Shown: one piece after another, positions 10,435-19,990 of the stretch
Layout of the letters: each line of letters opens with the position of its first letter
How positions within the stretch are numbered: position 1 is the first letter of the stretch
Source: Alphaproteobacteria bacterium
GTDB taxonomy: Bacteria; Pseudomonadota; Alphaproteobacteria; Micavibrionales; UBA2020
DNA length: 64,000 nt
Direction: 5' to 3'
Assembly: GCA_030682495.1 (NCBI GenBank)
Contig: JAUXOC010000057.1
Coordinates: forward strand, 1-64,000
The notes under the pieces: model-generated
What the model was told of the DNA's origin: nothing
Seen by the model: the letters and a program-made list of their open reading frames with translations, nothing else
Databases searched by the model: none
Program-made: the position numbers and the translations under genes

Positions 10435-10659
10435 ATGAGATTAACAGTCTTTTCGATTTGCGCCCTGCTGGCTATCGTGGTTTTGCCCTCCGGCTGCGGC
10501 ATCAAGCCCTCGCACGTCGAGCCGCCGCCGAAAACCAAAGCAGACGGCACACTGCAAACCAAGGAAGAGGCGCGCAAAAAGGATTATTTTCCGCGCACCT
10601 ATCCTGACCCCGCCCATGACCCCGCCCCCAAACCTGCGCCCGAAAGGCTGATCCGCTGA
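10435..10659 (+). CDS. Small lipoprotein (LptM/YifL-like) upstream of lysA
   Basis: Signal + lipobox-like 'VVLPSGCGIKPSHVEPPPK'; stop next to lysA start, typical gene order. Confidence 0.75.
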   Translation: MRLTVFSICALLAIVVLPSGCGIKPSHVEPPPKTKADGTLQTKEEARKKDYFPRTYPDPAHDPAPKPAPERLIR

Positions 10660-11924
10660 TGCTGACCACGCACTATAAAAACAAAAAACTGCATATCGAA
10701 GACGTGGCGCTGGAATCGCTGGCGGAAAAATACGGCACACCGCTGTACTGCTATTCGGCCGCGCAGATCACACAAAATTTCAATGCTTACCGCGATGCCT
10801 TTCTGAAAGTTGCAGCGGCGGAAGACTTCACCATCTGCTACGCGACCAAAGCCAACAGCAACCTTGCCGTGCTGCGCTTGCTCGGCGGGCTGGGCGCGGG
10901 GGCAGATATCGTTTCGGGCGGCGAGATGGCGCGCGCACTGGCCGCGGGCATCCCTGCATCGAAAATCGTTTTTTCCGGCGTCGGAAAATCCGAAGAGGAA
11001 CTGCACGCCGCCATCGCCAAGGGCATCTTCCAGATCAATGTGGAATCCGAAGAAGAGCTTGCGCAGATCTCCGCCCTTGCCGTGAAGCTGAAAAAGAAAG
11101 TCGCCGTCTCGATCCGCGTCAACCCCGATGTAGACGCCAAAACCCACGCCAAAATCACCACGGGCAAGAAAGAAAATAAATTCGGTATCGATATCGACCG
11201 CGCACCCGCGCTCTATAAAAAAGCGCTGAAACTGCCAGGCGTCGATGCCGTGGGCGTGGCCGTGCATATCGGCTCGCAGCTGACCTCCCTCGCCCCCTTC
11301 AAACGCGCCTATGAACGCGTGGCGGAACTGGTCGTCAAGCTGCGCAAGCAGGGCAATACAATTACGCGTGTTGATCTGGGCGGCGGCATCGGCATCACCT
11401 ACAAAGACGAAACCCCGCCCGACCTGACCTTCTATGCCCTGATGGTGCGCGATATCATCATGCCGCTGAATGTGCATGTTGTCATGGAGCCCGGCCGGTC
11501 GATTGTCGGCAACGCCGGTGTGCTGCTTAGCCGTGTGCGCAGCGTCAAAAAAGGCGCATCGAAAAAATTCCTGATCCTCGATGCCGCGATGAATGACCTG
11601 ATGCGTCCCGCGCTCTATGACGCCTATCACGCCATCTGGCCGGCGCGGCAAGCGCCTGCGAAAGAGCTTTATGATGTTGTCGGCCCCGTTTGCGAAACCG
11701 GCGATACATTCCTCATCAATGAAAAACTGCCGGTGCTAAAAGCCGGTGACGTTGTTGCGCTGATGACCAGTGGCGCTTATGGCGCGGTCATGTCATCGAA
11801 TTACAATACCCGCCCGCTGGTGCCTGAAGTGCTGGTGAGTGGCAAAAAATCTGCGCTGGTGCGCAAACCGCAGACGATACAAGACCTTTTGAAACACGAC
11901 CTGATACCGGAGTGGCTGGACTGA
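10659..11924 (+). CDS. lysA: Diaminopimelate decarboxylase
   Basis: 'YGTPLYCYSAAQI', 'YATKANSNLAVLRLLGGLGAGADIVSGGEMARAL', 'GPVCETGDTF'. Confidence 0.96.
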   Translation: MLTTHYKNKKLHIEDVALESLAEKYGTPLYCYSAAQITQNFNAYRDAFLKVAAAEDFTICYATKANSNLAVLRLLGGLGAGADIVSGGEMARALAAGIPASKIVFSGVGKSEEELHAAIAKGIFQINVESEEELAQISALAVKLKKKVAVSIRVNPDVDAKTHAKITTGKKENKFGIDIDRAPALYKKALKLPGVDAVGVAVHIGSQLTSLAPFKRAYERVAELVVKLRKQGNTITRVDLGGGIGITYKDETPPDLTFYALMVRDIIMPLNVHVVMEPGRSIVGNAGVLLSRVRSVKKGASKKFLILDAAMNDLMRPALYDAYHAIWPARQAPAKELYDVVGPVCETGDTFLINEKLPVLKAGDVVALMTSGAYGAVMSSNYNTRPLVPEVLVSGKKSALVRKPQTIQDLLKHDLIPEWLD

Positions 11925-14359
11925 TGGATTTTCTGAGGCGCGCATTATACTGGTGGACGATCGGGTGGAGCTTTGTCTCCCTCTGGGCGGAACGCCTGTG
12001 GGCGCGGCTCTGGGCGCTCTGTACCGTTCTCATGTTCTTCGGCGCTTTTGCCGTCAGCGGGCTGATTTTCAAATTCGGCAAGACGGGGCATTTCGTTTTG
12101 CTGATTGTCTTTCTGGGTATGGCCATTCTGGCGGCGTTCTATATGGGGCGCCGTTTTATCCTGCCGCGCCGCTGGCAGATCGAACGGCGGATCGAGCGTG
12201 AGTCCGGCCTGAAACACCGCCCGCTCGCCATGATGCACGACAAGCCGGAAGAAGGCGCCAGCCCCGCCGCGATCAAACTCTGGTACAAACAGCGCGCCGA
12301 AACGCAAAAGGCATGGGGCGGGCTGCGCATCTGGCGTCCCCGTCCGCGCGTTGGACGGCAGGACAAATATAACCTGCGTTTTACCGCCATGCTCTGCCTT
12401 GCCGTTGCGCTACTGTTTGCGCAGGGGCGCGCCCTTGACAGGCTGGAAGCCGCGCTGCGACCGCCTGCGATGTTCAAAATGCCCGTCACCGCCGTGGCGA
12501 TGGATGTCTGGATCGAACCGCCCGCCTATACCACCGCCGCCCCCGTTTTTCTGGCGACCGCACAGACCGGCCGCACCACCGCCGAAGCCGCGAGCGTGCC
12601 GGATGGCAGTATTCTAAAACTACGCATCGGCGGACTGAAACGCGCACCAAAACTTTTTTATAACGGCAAGAAAACCATTCTGTTCGAAGAAGCCGCGCCC
12701 GGCAGCTTTACCCTGGAAATGCCCCTGTCCAAAAGCGGCGTCATGGAAATCCGCCGCGGCTGGTGGCAAAGCCCGCTTGGCAGCTGGAACATCGAGATCA
12801 TCCCTGACAATCAGCCCGATGTGCAGATCCTCAGCGCCGATGCCGCCGAGCGCGCTGCGCTGAAAATCACCTATACCGCGCGCGACGATTACGGTATCCG
12901 CAGCCTGCGCGCCGTGATCGACCCCTCGCCCGATATTCCGCCCGAGCCTTGGCACGAAACGATTACCTTCGATATCCCCTTCAGCGGGCGGCAAAGCCGC
13001 GAGGCGGAATTCCATGTCGAACATCTCGCCCATCACCCCATGGCAGGCACGCCTGTCATGGTCAGGCTTGTCGCAACGGACGACACCGGCCATGCCGCCG
13101 AGAGCAATATCGAAAAAATCGTCCTGCCGGAGCGTCAATTCAAAAACCCCGCCGCCATCGCAATCAACCGCGAACGCAAGCGGCTGATCCGCTTTGACGA
13201 TCTGCTGACTTTTCGTCTGACCAGTGCTGCCTTGGTCAGCCTTGCCAACCGCCCCGGCGTCATCAAGGAAGACCTGCGCGTCTTTCTGGGGCTTGTCGTC
13301 TCGGTCAAGCGCCTTGGCTATACGCCGACCAAATATTCGGCTTTCACCGTGCGCGATATTCTGTGGAACCTTGCGCTGCGGCTGGAAGACGGCGGATTGG
13401 TGCTGGCGCGCGAAGAGCTGCGGCAGGCGCTGCAAAAACTCAATCAGGCGCTGAACGACAAGAACATATCCGAAGAGAAACTTCAGGAACTGAGCGAAGA
13501 TGTGAACAAGAAAACCCAGCAGTATATGCAGGAGCTGGCCAAAGAAATGCGCCAGCGCATGGAGCAGGGCGACGGCGAACAGCAAAAACAGCCTGAAATA
13601 TCGCCGGAGCTGGCGCAAAAGCTGATGGACAAAATGGATATGTCGGACATCGAAGAAATGATGCGCCAGATGCAGCACGGCGACAGCCGCGAGCAGATGC
13701 AGGCGATGACCGAAATGATGCAAAAGATGCTGGATTCCACCGACCCCGGTAATGCGATGGGCGAGCGCGAGCAAAAAGCGATGGAACAGCTGCAAAAGAT
13801 GGAAGACCTGATTCAAGACCAGCAAAAGCTGATCGACGAGACCGGCAAGATGGAGCCGAAACAGGAAAGCGGGAAGCAGGAAGGCGAACAGGGACGCATC
13901 CGTCAGGAACTGGGCGATGTCATGCGCGGTATGGGAGAGAACATGCCCGAAGTGCCCGAACAATTCGGCAATGCCGATCAGGAAATGAAAGGCGCGCAAC
14001 AACAGTTGAGCCGCGACAGCCCCGAAGGCTCCATGCCGCATCAGAAAGAAGCGCTGAAACAGCTGCAAGAAGGGCAAGATCAAGCCCTGCAACAGATGGC
14101 CGACCAGATGAAGGCGGGCATGTCCGGCGGCAGTGGCAGCGGCCAGTCGTCCGGCAATTACGGTGAAGGCTATGACCCGCTCGGCCGCGATCAGGGCAGG
14201 CAGCATCAGCCCTTTAGCAACGTCAAAATTCCCGACGAAAAAGAACGCCGCCGTGTGCAGGAAATCATTCAGGAGCTGCGCGGCCGCTCCAACGATTGGG
14301 AACGCCCGCGCGAAGAGCGCCAGTATATCGACCGCCTGCTCGACCCCTTCAGCAATTAA
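11924..14359 (+). CDS. TIGR02302-like (DUF4175) membrane protein with long Gln/Met-rich helical C-terminus
   Basis: N-terminal TMs, alphaproteobacterial family architecture, start overlaps lysA stop (TGATG). Confidence 0.85.
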   Translation: MDFLRRALYWWTIGWSFVSLWAERLWARLWALCTVLMFFGAFAVSGLIFKFGKTGHFVLLIVFLGMAILAAFYMGRRFILPRRWQIERRIERESGLKHRPLAMMHDKPEEGASPAAIKLWYKQRAETQKAWGGLRIWRPRPRVGRQDKYNLRFTAMLCLAVALLFAQGRALDRLEAALRPPAMFKMPVTAVAMDVWIEPPAYTTAAPVFLATAQTGRTTAEAASVPDGSILKLRIGGLKRAPKLFYNGKKTILFEEAAPGSFTLEMPLSKSGVMEIRRGWWQSPLGSWNIEIIPDNQPDVQILSADAAERAALKITYTARDDYGIRSLRAVIDPSPDIPPEPWHETITFDIPFSGRQSREAEFHVEHLAHHPMAGTPVMVRLVATDDTGHAAESNIEKIVLPERQFKNPAAIAINRERKRLIRFDDLLTFRLTSAALVSLANRPGVIKEDLRVFLGLVVSVKRLGYTPTKYSAFTVRDILWNLALRLEDGGLVLAREELRQALQKLNQALNDKNISEEKLQELSEDVNKKTQQYMQELAKEMRQRMEQGDGEQQKQPEISPELAQKLMDKMDMSDIEEMMRQMQHGDSREQMQAMTEMMQKMLDSTDPGNAMGEREQKAMEQLQKMEDLIQDQQKLIDETGKMEPKQESGKQEGEQGRIRQELGDVMRGMGENMPEVPEQFGNADQEMKGAQQQLSRDSPEGSMPHQKEALKQLQEGQDQALQQMADQMKAGMSGGSGSGQSSGNYGEGYDPLGRDQGRQHQPFSNVKIPDEKERRRVQEIIQELRGRSNDWERPREERQYIDRLLDPFSN

Positions 14360-14370
14360 CCGCCTTTAGC

Positions 14371-14409
14371 AAACAAAAAGCCCCGCAGAATTTGCGGGGC
14401 TTTTTGTTT
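14371..14409. terminator. Bidirectional intrinsic terminator, 17-bp perfect stem
   Basis: AAACAAAAAGCCCCGCA (14371-14387) / TGCGGGGCTTTTTGTTT (14393-14409). Confidence 0.9.
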
Positions 14410-14422
14410 GGGCGTTGTCATC

Positions 14423-14462
14423 ACCAATGCCGGACGCGTCAATTACCAATGCCGGACGCGTC
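14423..14462. repeat. 18-bp direct repeat spanning the 3' end of the DUF882 gene
   Basis: ACCAATGCCGGACGCGTC at 14423-14440 and 14445-14462. Confidence 0.95.
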
Positions 14463-15027
14463 CGGTATCGACATGGACGAAATCGCTGCGCGGATAAAAA
14501 CCGACGCCGCCCGATTTCAAATCAATCGCCGCATTACGCACAACCGACAGGCGCGTCCCCGGCAGCTTGAGGTCAATTGCCTGACCTGTCATATGCAGGC
14601 TGTTGCGGGCAACGCCTTCGCTGTTGCGGCGCAGGCGCGCATTGGTGGCCGGCGAGCGATAGCCCGACAGCACATGATACGGCCCGCTGTTTTTCAAACG
14701 ACCATGCATGACATAGAGAATGTCCATCAGGCGCGGATCAATCGGAAACTGTTCGTTGATACGGTGATCGCGCATCAGCTTTTTGATTTCGGCAAAAGCA
14801 GACGGCAGATATTTTCCGTTGTACCAGTATTCACCGGTAAACTTTTCACCCGTATGCGCGTTCTGCAGGCGAATGATACGTGCCGTGTTCGGCGCGGCGG
14901 CCTGCGCCAGCGCGGGTGTCCAGAAGCCAAGGGCGGCGGTAACGAACAGGCCAGCTTTCAGAAAGCCGCGGCGGTCGGAATCATAAGCCTCCGCCGCAAG
15001 GGCGTTCTTCTCGATTAAGTCTTGCAT
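14443..15027 (-). CDS. DUF882/YcbK-like M15-type peptidase, possible Tat signal
   Basis: 'DRRGFLKAGLFVTAALG' twin-Arg signal; 'YHVLSGYRSPATNARLRRNSEGVARNSLHMTGQAIDLKLPGT...FVHVDTGRVRHW'. Confidence 0.93.
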   Translation of the reverse strand: MQDLIEKNALAAEAYDSDRRGFLKAGLFVTAALGFWTPALAQAAAPNTARIIRLQNAHTGEKFTGEYWYNGKYLPSAFAEIKKLMRDHRINEQFPIDPRLMDILYVMHGRLKNSGPYHVLSGYRSPATNARLRRNSEGVARNSLHMTGQAIDLKLPGTRLSVVRNAAIDLKSGGVGFYPRSDFVHVDTGRVRHW

Positions 15028-15237
15028 GGTATTACCCCATGTTTTGCGTGTGATTTATTTTTCTTATTTTACCCCACCTATAAGAATATCAAAAAAAGCG
15101 CCGGTTCAAGAGCAAAAACGCCCATGCGACATAATCCTGAAATGAAGATGCAATTAAAAACAATGAATTGAAGCATTCCTGCGCGGCACATATGCACCGC
15201 GACCGCAGAGTCTGAAATCAATAAAGAACAGAAAGCT

Positions 15238-16113
15238 CTATCCGCGTGACAGCGTCTGCGGCGCGAGACGCTTATCGAGTCTCTTGTCCGGCACCAGCGT
15301 CTCCAGCCGTGCGGTGATATCGCGCATATTCGCCTGAAGTTCGGCCACGGTCTGCTCCAGCGTCTGTACCTGCGCGGCCAGTCCCGCAATGCTCGGCGCG
15401 GGCCTTGCATCGGGCTTGAAGATCGCGCGCGCCGTCTCCAGTGTCTCCGCGGCTTTCTGGTGGCCGAGCGTGCGCTCGGTAATCAGCGCAACATCAATAT
15501 CCGCGGCATGTTTCTGCGCGAGGTGAAGACACATTTCGGTCTGCCCCGCACTTGCGGCATGGCGCAGCATATGTTCGTTGTCACTGTGAATGTCAACCGT
15601 CAGGCGCGGCTTTACGGCATCGAAACCGGCAATAAAACCCGCAGCAGCAGCCGTTTTCAGGAATTGGTCGCCCCCTTCTACCTTATCGATCCCCTGCTTG
15701 AGGATATGCCCGAGCACCGCTTGCTTGATCTCTTCAGGCATTTTCGCGTCACAGAGCGCCGTAAAGGGATGGTAACTGGCTTTATCTGTAGGTAGCTTGA
15801 TATCCGCACTGATAAAAATTTCCATCAGATCGGTACGCCCTTTCGAAAGAGCTCCGAAAAACATCACACTGCGGAGCGCATCGCGGGAGCCTGCCTTGAA
15901 TCCCCATTTTTGCCAGTGCGCATCGGACACATCGTGGACCAGAAGGCGCGTCATCTCGTCCGAGAGCTTGCTGAAATCCATGTGGTACTGAAGCAGCAAA
16001 TCAGCCGAAGAGATTTTCTTGCCGATCAGGCTGGATGCCGCCGCGACGTCATTCGTCTGCAGCGCTTCTTTCATGATCTCGTAGTTTTCTCTGAACATAT
16101 TTTTGAAGCTCAT
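15238..16113 (-). CDS. Ankyrin-like helical repeat protein with C-terminal coiled coil
   Basis: Repeating 'DLMEIFISADIKLP', 'MLRHAASAGQTEMCLHLAQKHAADIDVALI'; C-terminal 'LAAQVQTLEQTVAELQANMRDITARLETL'. Start MSFKN preferred. Confidence 0.55.
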   Translation of the reverse strand: MSFKNMFRENYEIMKEALQTNDVAAASSLIGKKISSADLLLQYHMDFSKLSDEMTRLLVHDVSDAHWQKWGFKAGSRDALRSVMFFGALSKGRTDLMEIFISADIKLPTDKASYHPFTALCDAKMPEEIKQAVLGHILKQGIDKVEGGDQFLKTAAAAGFIAGFDAVKPRLTVDIHSDNEHMLRHAASAGQTEMCLHLAQKHAADIDVALITERTLGHQKAAETLETARAIFKPDARPAPSIAGLAAQVQTLEQTVAELQANMRDITARLETLVPDKRLDKRLAPQTLSRG

Positions 16114-16207
16114 GCGGCGATCCTCCGGCCTGGCACCGGACCATACCGGCAGCACGACAAGCCTTGAGAAGCTATTCCCGAATGATGATTATGTCAAGAG
16201 GTCGCCA

Positions 16208-16942
16208 TCAAGGGGAGGGAGGGCCGAAGCTCTTGTTTTTATGTGTATTTTGCGGCGGCGGCGAGGGGCGTAGCTCCTTGGGGGTCAAAAAATGCGTCAA
16301 CTGTGCGAGCAATTTGACGGACTCGGGGCTGATATCATGTCCCTGCCCGCCCAAAACAGCGCAATCCACGCGGAAGCCTTGCGCATCCAGCTGCGCGCGC
16401 GTTTTCTGTGCCATGGGATAGCCGGAATAATCCTGATGCTCACGCTCCCCCGCCAGCAAACCCACTGGCGGCTTGGATACGGGATCGGTCAGACGGTCGA
16501 GCGCGCCGCCGGACAGGCAATAGACACCGGCAACTTCGGACGTACGCAAAAGGCCGCTGTAAAAAGCCATCGTGCCGCCTTGCGAAAATCCTGCGATGAT
16601 GACGCGGTCTTCGCTGATACCTTCGCGGCGGATCACATCATCGATATATTGCTGCGCGGCCCGTGCGGCGCTCCGCGCGCGCGGGGCAACCACATCACAA
16701 TTCGGATCATCAAGAACATCGCTGACATCAAACCAGCTGTGATAGCTGCGCCCTTCGCTGTCGGTGCCCAGAACGATGGGGCCATCGGGGCAGTAAAGCC
16801 TTGCGCTTTGCAGATGCGGAGCAAGAAGATCGCCCACGTGCTGAGCCATACTGGCGCCGCTGGAGCCGTAGCCGTGGAAAAAAATAATCACCTGCTCCGG
16901 CCTTTGGCCGTTTGGCGGATCGACGACAACATCACTGAGCAT
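16208..16942 (-). CDS. Phospholipase/carboxylesterase family alpha/beta hydrolase
   Basis: 'VIIFFHGYGSSGASM', 'VIIAGFSQGGTMAFYSGL' nucleophile elbow. Confidence 0.92.
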   Translation of the reverse strand: MLSDVVVDPPNGQRPEQVIIFFHGYGSSGASMAQHVGDLLAPHLQSARLYCPDGPIVLGTDSEGRSYHSWFDVSDVLDDPNCDVVAPRARSAARAAQQYIDDVIRREGISEDRVIIAGFSQGGTMAFYSGLLRTSEVAGVYCLSGGALDRLTDPVSKPPVGLLAGEREHQDYSGYPMAQKTRAQLDAQGFRVDCAVLGGQGHDISPESVKLLAQLTHFLTPKELRPSPPPQNTHKNKSFGPPSP

Positions 16943-17062
16943 ACAACTGCCTGTACTTTAAAAATAAGGATCGGGCGTCTGAAAACTGCGTCCAGACTAC
17001 CTAAATTGTAACATTATGTCAAGAAAAAAGGGCCGGCGGCCGCAATTAGAAAGCGACAACGA

Positions 17063-17719
17063 CTAGAAATCTTCAGTCGTTTTCATCTGCTTCGGTTCGG
17101 ATTTGTCGCGGTCATTTTGCTGCTTGGCTTCCTGAATGGCGCGGCGGAATTCGAGCGGTGCCTCGATGGACGGCAGCAGAACCTCGCCCACACCCATCCC
17201 GCGGATCAGCACGCGGCCATAACCGAAAATACGACCCAGCACACCCTGCCGCACAGACACGCCTTCAATACGGTCAACGTTCAGCTCACCGACGTGACGG
17301 GCGATCAGGCCTTTTTTATAGACGAGGCGTTCCGACGTGACGGCAATTTCTGTTGTCGCTTTGACGATCATCATATGCGCAAAGAAATAAAGGCCGAGCA
17401 GGAAGCTGCCCAGAATGCTGAAACGCATCAGCGCATTCAGTCCCCAAAGGATTTTGAGATAGCCGCCTTTACGTTCTACAATAAAATTCCACATTTGTTG
17501 GTAAATATGCGCCGGAATATCGTCGCCCATCGGGTTGCTTCCACTGACGTTGCGGATCTCTTCGTTAATCGTCCACCATACGCCGATGTAGCCAATCAAC
17601 ACGCCAATAAACAAGCCGAACATAATCCAGAACACCGCGCCAAGCGTGTACATCCAATGGAAGCGCGCGCCCATCAGGATTTCCTCGTTCGGCCCCAGTG
17701 ATTGCTGGACATACAACAT
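17063..17719 (-). CDS. Bacterial PH-domain membrane protein
   Basis: TM segments followed by 'TTEIAVTSERLVYKKGLIARHVGELNVDRIEGVSVRQGVLGRIFGYGRVLIRGMG'. Confidence 0.88.
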   Translation of the reverse strand: MLYVQQSLGPNEEILMGARFHWMYTLGAVFWIMFGLFIGVLIGYIGVWWTINEEIRNVSGSNPMGDDIPAHIYQQMWNFIVERKGGYLKILWGLNALMRFSILGSFLLGLYFFAHMMIVKATTEIAVTSERLVYKKGLIARHVGELNVDRIEGVSVRQGVLGRIFGYGRVLIRGMGVGEVLLPSIEAPLEFRRAIQEAKQQNDRDKSEPKQMKTTEDF

Positions 17720-17790
17720 GTTTGTTTAAATTCCCCGCTTGCGGAAAAAGACTTTATGCTCTGTTATGCCTTATATTAGTCAACAGGCGG

Positions 17791-18882
17791 TTAATCGCCA
17801 AGACAAATACCGAGCAGCCGCGCCGTATGGACCAGCGCGCCCTTGGTATCCACGGCCTGATAGCTGGCAATCGCCTCTTCAATAGACACGTCGATGACGC
17901 TGCGGTTCGACCAGGCCACCATTCTGTCAAATTTACCCTGTTCGACCAGATCCACGGCATGCACGCCAAAGGCCGCCGCAAGGACGCGGTCGGACGGAAT
18001 AGGGGAAGAGCCGCGCTGTACGTGGCCGAGCACGGTGACGCGGGTTTCGCTGCCCGTTTTGGCGGCCAGTTTTTCACCCAGATAATGGCCGATACCGCCA
18101 TAGCGTTTCTCACCGCCATGGTGTTCAACCTGCAGCGCATCACCACTCGCCGTCTTGACCGCTTCGGACACAACGACGAGGGCGAAGTTGCGCCCCTCTT
18201 CTTCGCGCACGCGCCTGATCTTGTCGGCAATTTTGTCGAGGCTATAGGGAATTTCCGGGATCAAAATCACATCCGCACCACCGGCGATGCCGGTTGACAG
18301 CGCGATGTTGCCCGCATCGCGCCCCATCACTTCCAGCACCATCACGCGGTCGTGGCTGGCCGCCGTGGGCTGCAAACGATCCAGCGCTTCAGTTGCGACA
18401 TAGAGCGCGGTATCAAAGCCAACCGAGCTTTCGGTATTGCCGACATCGTTGTCGATGGTTTTAGGAATGCAGACGAGATTAAATTTTTTGCCGTTGTCGG
18501 ACAGTTTGCGCAAAATCGCCATGCTGCCATCGCCGCCGATACCGATCAGCGCCTCGATCCCCAGTTCATGCAGGCCGGAGACGATTTCGTCGGAGCGGTC
18601 TTTCAGCGTGCCGTCAGGCATCGGAAACTGGAACGGGTTGCCCTTGTTGGTCGTACCCAAAATCGTACCGCCAAGACGCATCACGGTCGTATCGAACATC
18701 GCCTTGGTCAACATCTTGTAGCGCATCGGGCGGTCGATCAGCCCGGCAGTGCCATCTTCAAGGCCGATAATTTCCCAGCCCTTTTCTGTTGCGGCATGTA
18801 CCGCCGCGCGAATGGTCGCATTCAGACCCGCGCAATCGCCGCCGCTGGTCAGGATACCGATGCGTTTCTTTTTTGTAGACAT
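17791..18882 (-). CDS. 6-phosphofructokinase
   Basis: 'GILTSGGDCAGLNATIRAAV', 'IGIGGDGSMAILRKL', 'CIPKTIDNDV', 'VMVLEVMGRDAGNIAL'. Start MSTKKKR preferred. Confidence 0.95.
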   Translation of the reverse strand: MSTKKKRIGILTSGGDCAGLNATIRAAVHAATEKGWEIIGLEDGTAGLIDRPMRYKMLTKAMFDTTVMRLGGTILGTTNKGNPFQFPMPDGTLKDRSDEIVSGLHELGIEALIGIGGDGSMAILRKLSDNGKKFNLVCIPKTIDNDVGNTESSVGFDTALYVATEALDRLQPTAASHDRVMVLEVMGRDAGNIALSTGIAGGADVILIPEIPYSLDKIADKIRRVREEEGRNFALVVVSEAVKTASGDALQVEHHGGEKRYGGIGHYLGEKLAAKTGSETRVTVLGHVQRGSSPIPSDRVLAAAFGVHAVDLVEQGKFDRMVAWSNRSVIDVSIEEAIASYQAVDTKGALVHTARLLGICLGD

Positions 18883-18913
18883 AATTCTCTCCCTCTGCCG
18901 TGCCGCCACTTAT

Positions 18914-18935
18914 AAAAACCCGCCTGATGGCGGGT
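18914..18935 (-). terminator. Intrinsic-terminator-like hairpin in the pfk leader
   Basis: Minus strand: ACCCGCC-ATCA-GGCGGGT followed by U-run (18935 to 18914), ending about 31 nt before the pfk ATG. Confidence 0.65.
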
Positions 18936-19077
18936 CTTGCCGTTGAACCAGGTGCCTAAAAGTGCCTCTGTCTGCGGTGAAATGCAATACACAAATAAAG
19001 CACTTAAAAAACCACGCTTTTCCTGATAAAATGTTTCACCAAAACCAAGGATACCCACAGAGGGGCGCAAAGCCACC

Positions 19078-19284
19078 ATGCTGCCTGAAGAACAAGACGA
19101 ACTCGAGCGCATGCTCGAACAGCTGAAAACAGAGCACCGCGACCTCGACGTCGTGATCCAGCAGATGACGGAAAGCGTACCTGTGGACTTTCTGCGCCTC
19201 CAGCGCCTCAAAAAACGCAAATTATTCCTCAAAGATTCGATCCTCAAAATCGAAAGCATGCTGGTGCCGGATATTATTGCTTAA
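19078..19284 (+). CDS. DUF465 (YdcH-like) small protein
   Basis: 68-aa 'LERMLEQLKTEHRDLDVVIQQMTE...LQRLKKRKLFLKDSILKIE'. Confidence 0.88.
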   Translation: MLPEEQDELERMLEQLKTEHRDLDVVIQQMTESVPVDFLRLQRLKKRKLFLKDSILKIESMLVPDIIA

Positions 19285-19313
19285 TTCTGGAAACGCCCAT
19301 CCCCCGACGCCGT

Positions 19314-19982
19314 CTACGCGGCACTAAACAAATCACGTACAAGCGGCACGGTCACTTTACGTTTCTCGGCAAGTGCCTTGCGGTCGATGGCCTCTACGAT
19401 ATCGCCCATTGCAGCAAAGGACCGCTCCAGCCGCGGCAGCAAAAACTCCACGACTTCTTGCGGTACAAAAATTTGCCGGTCTGAAAAGAGCTTGGTCAAA
19501 ACCACTGCCATCAATTGGTCGTCGGGCGAGCCCACCGCAACAACAGGCGCGGCGAGCAGGCGTGATTCCAGATCGCGCAGCACAAAGCGCCATTGGCGCG
19601 GCGGCGTTTCGGCAGCGGCAAGGAGATGCCCGCCGCGTTCTTTTTGAATGTTATAGAGATGTAAAAGCGTTTCTTCACGCGCGGCATCACCGATAAAGCT
19701 TTCGATGTCGTCCAGCACCACGGCGTCCGGCAAGGCCTCCGGTGCTGCGGCATCATAGAGCGCCGCGCCGGTTTCGTTTTGCCAGACCTTCAGCAGATGC
19801 GTCTTGCCGCAGCCGCGCGGACCGTGAATGACCAAAAGCGGCGCGGGCCAGTCCGGATATTTATCCAGCCAGGCCACGGCATCCTGATTGGATTGCGACA
19901 CCCAGAAATCGTCGCGCGCAAAAGCCGTGCGGTGGCCGAGGTCGAACGGAAGTTGCTGCGGTTTTTTTTGTTCGGGCGTCAT
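19314..19982 (-). CDS. DnaA-related AAA+ regulator (Hda/HdaA-like)
   Basis: 'PLLVIHGPRGCGKTHLLKVWQ' Walker A, 'DAVVLDDIESF' Walker B, arrangement as in HdaA. Confidence 0.85.
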   Translation of the reverse strand: MTPEQKKPQQLPFDLGHRTAFARDDFWVSQSNQDAVAWLDKYPDWPAPLLVIHGPRGCGKTHLLKVWQNETGAALYDAAAPEALPDAVVLDDIESFIGDAAREETLLHLYNIQKERGGHLLAAAETPPRQWRFVLRDLESRLLAAPVVAVGSPDDQLMAVVLTKLFSDRQIFVPQEVVEFLLPRLERSFAAMGDIVEAIDRKALAEKRKVTVPLVRDLFSAA

Positions 19983-19990
19983 CTCTCCGC

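Noticed and set aside
10599-11651. 350-aa minus-strand ORF
   Set aside because: Antisense of lysA; no motifs.
12620-14206. 528-aa minus-strand ORF rich in His/Leu
   Set aside because: Mirror of the Gln/Met-rich coding strand of the TIGR02302-like gene.
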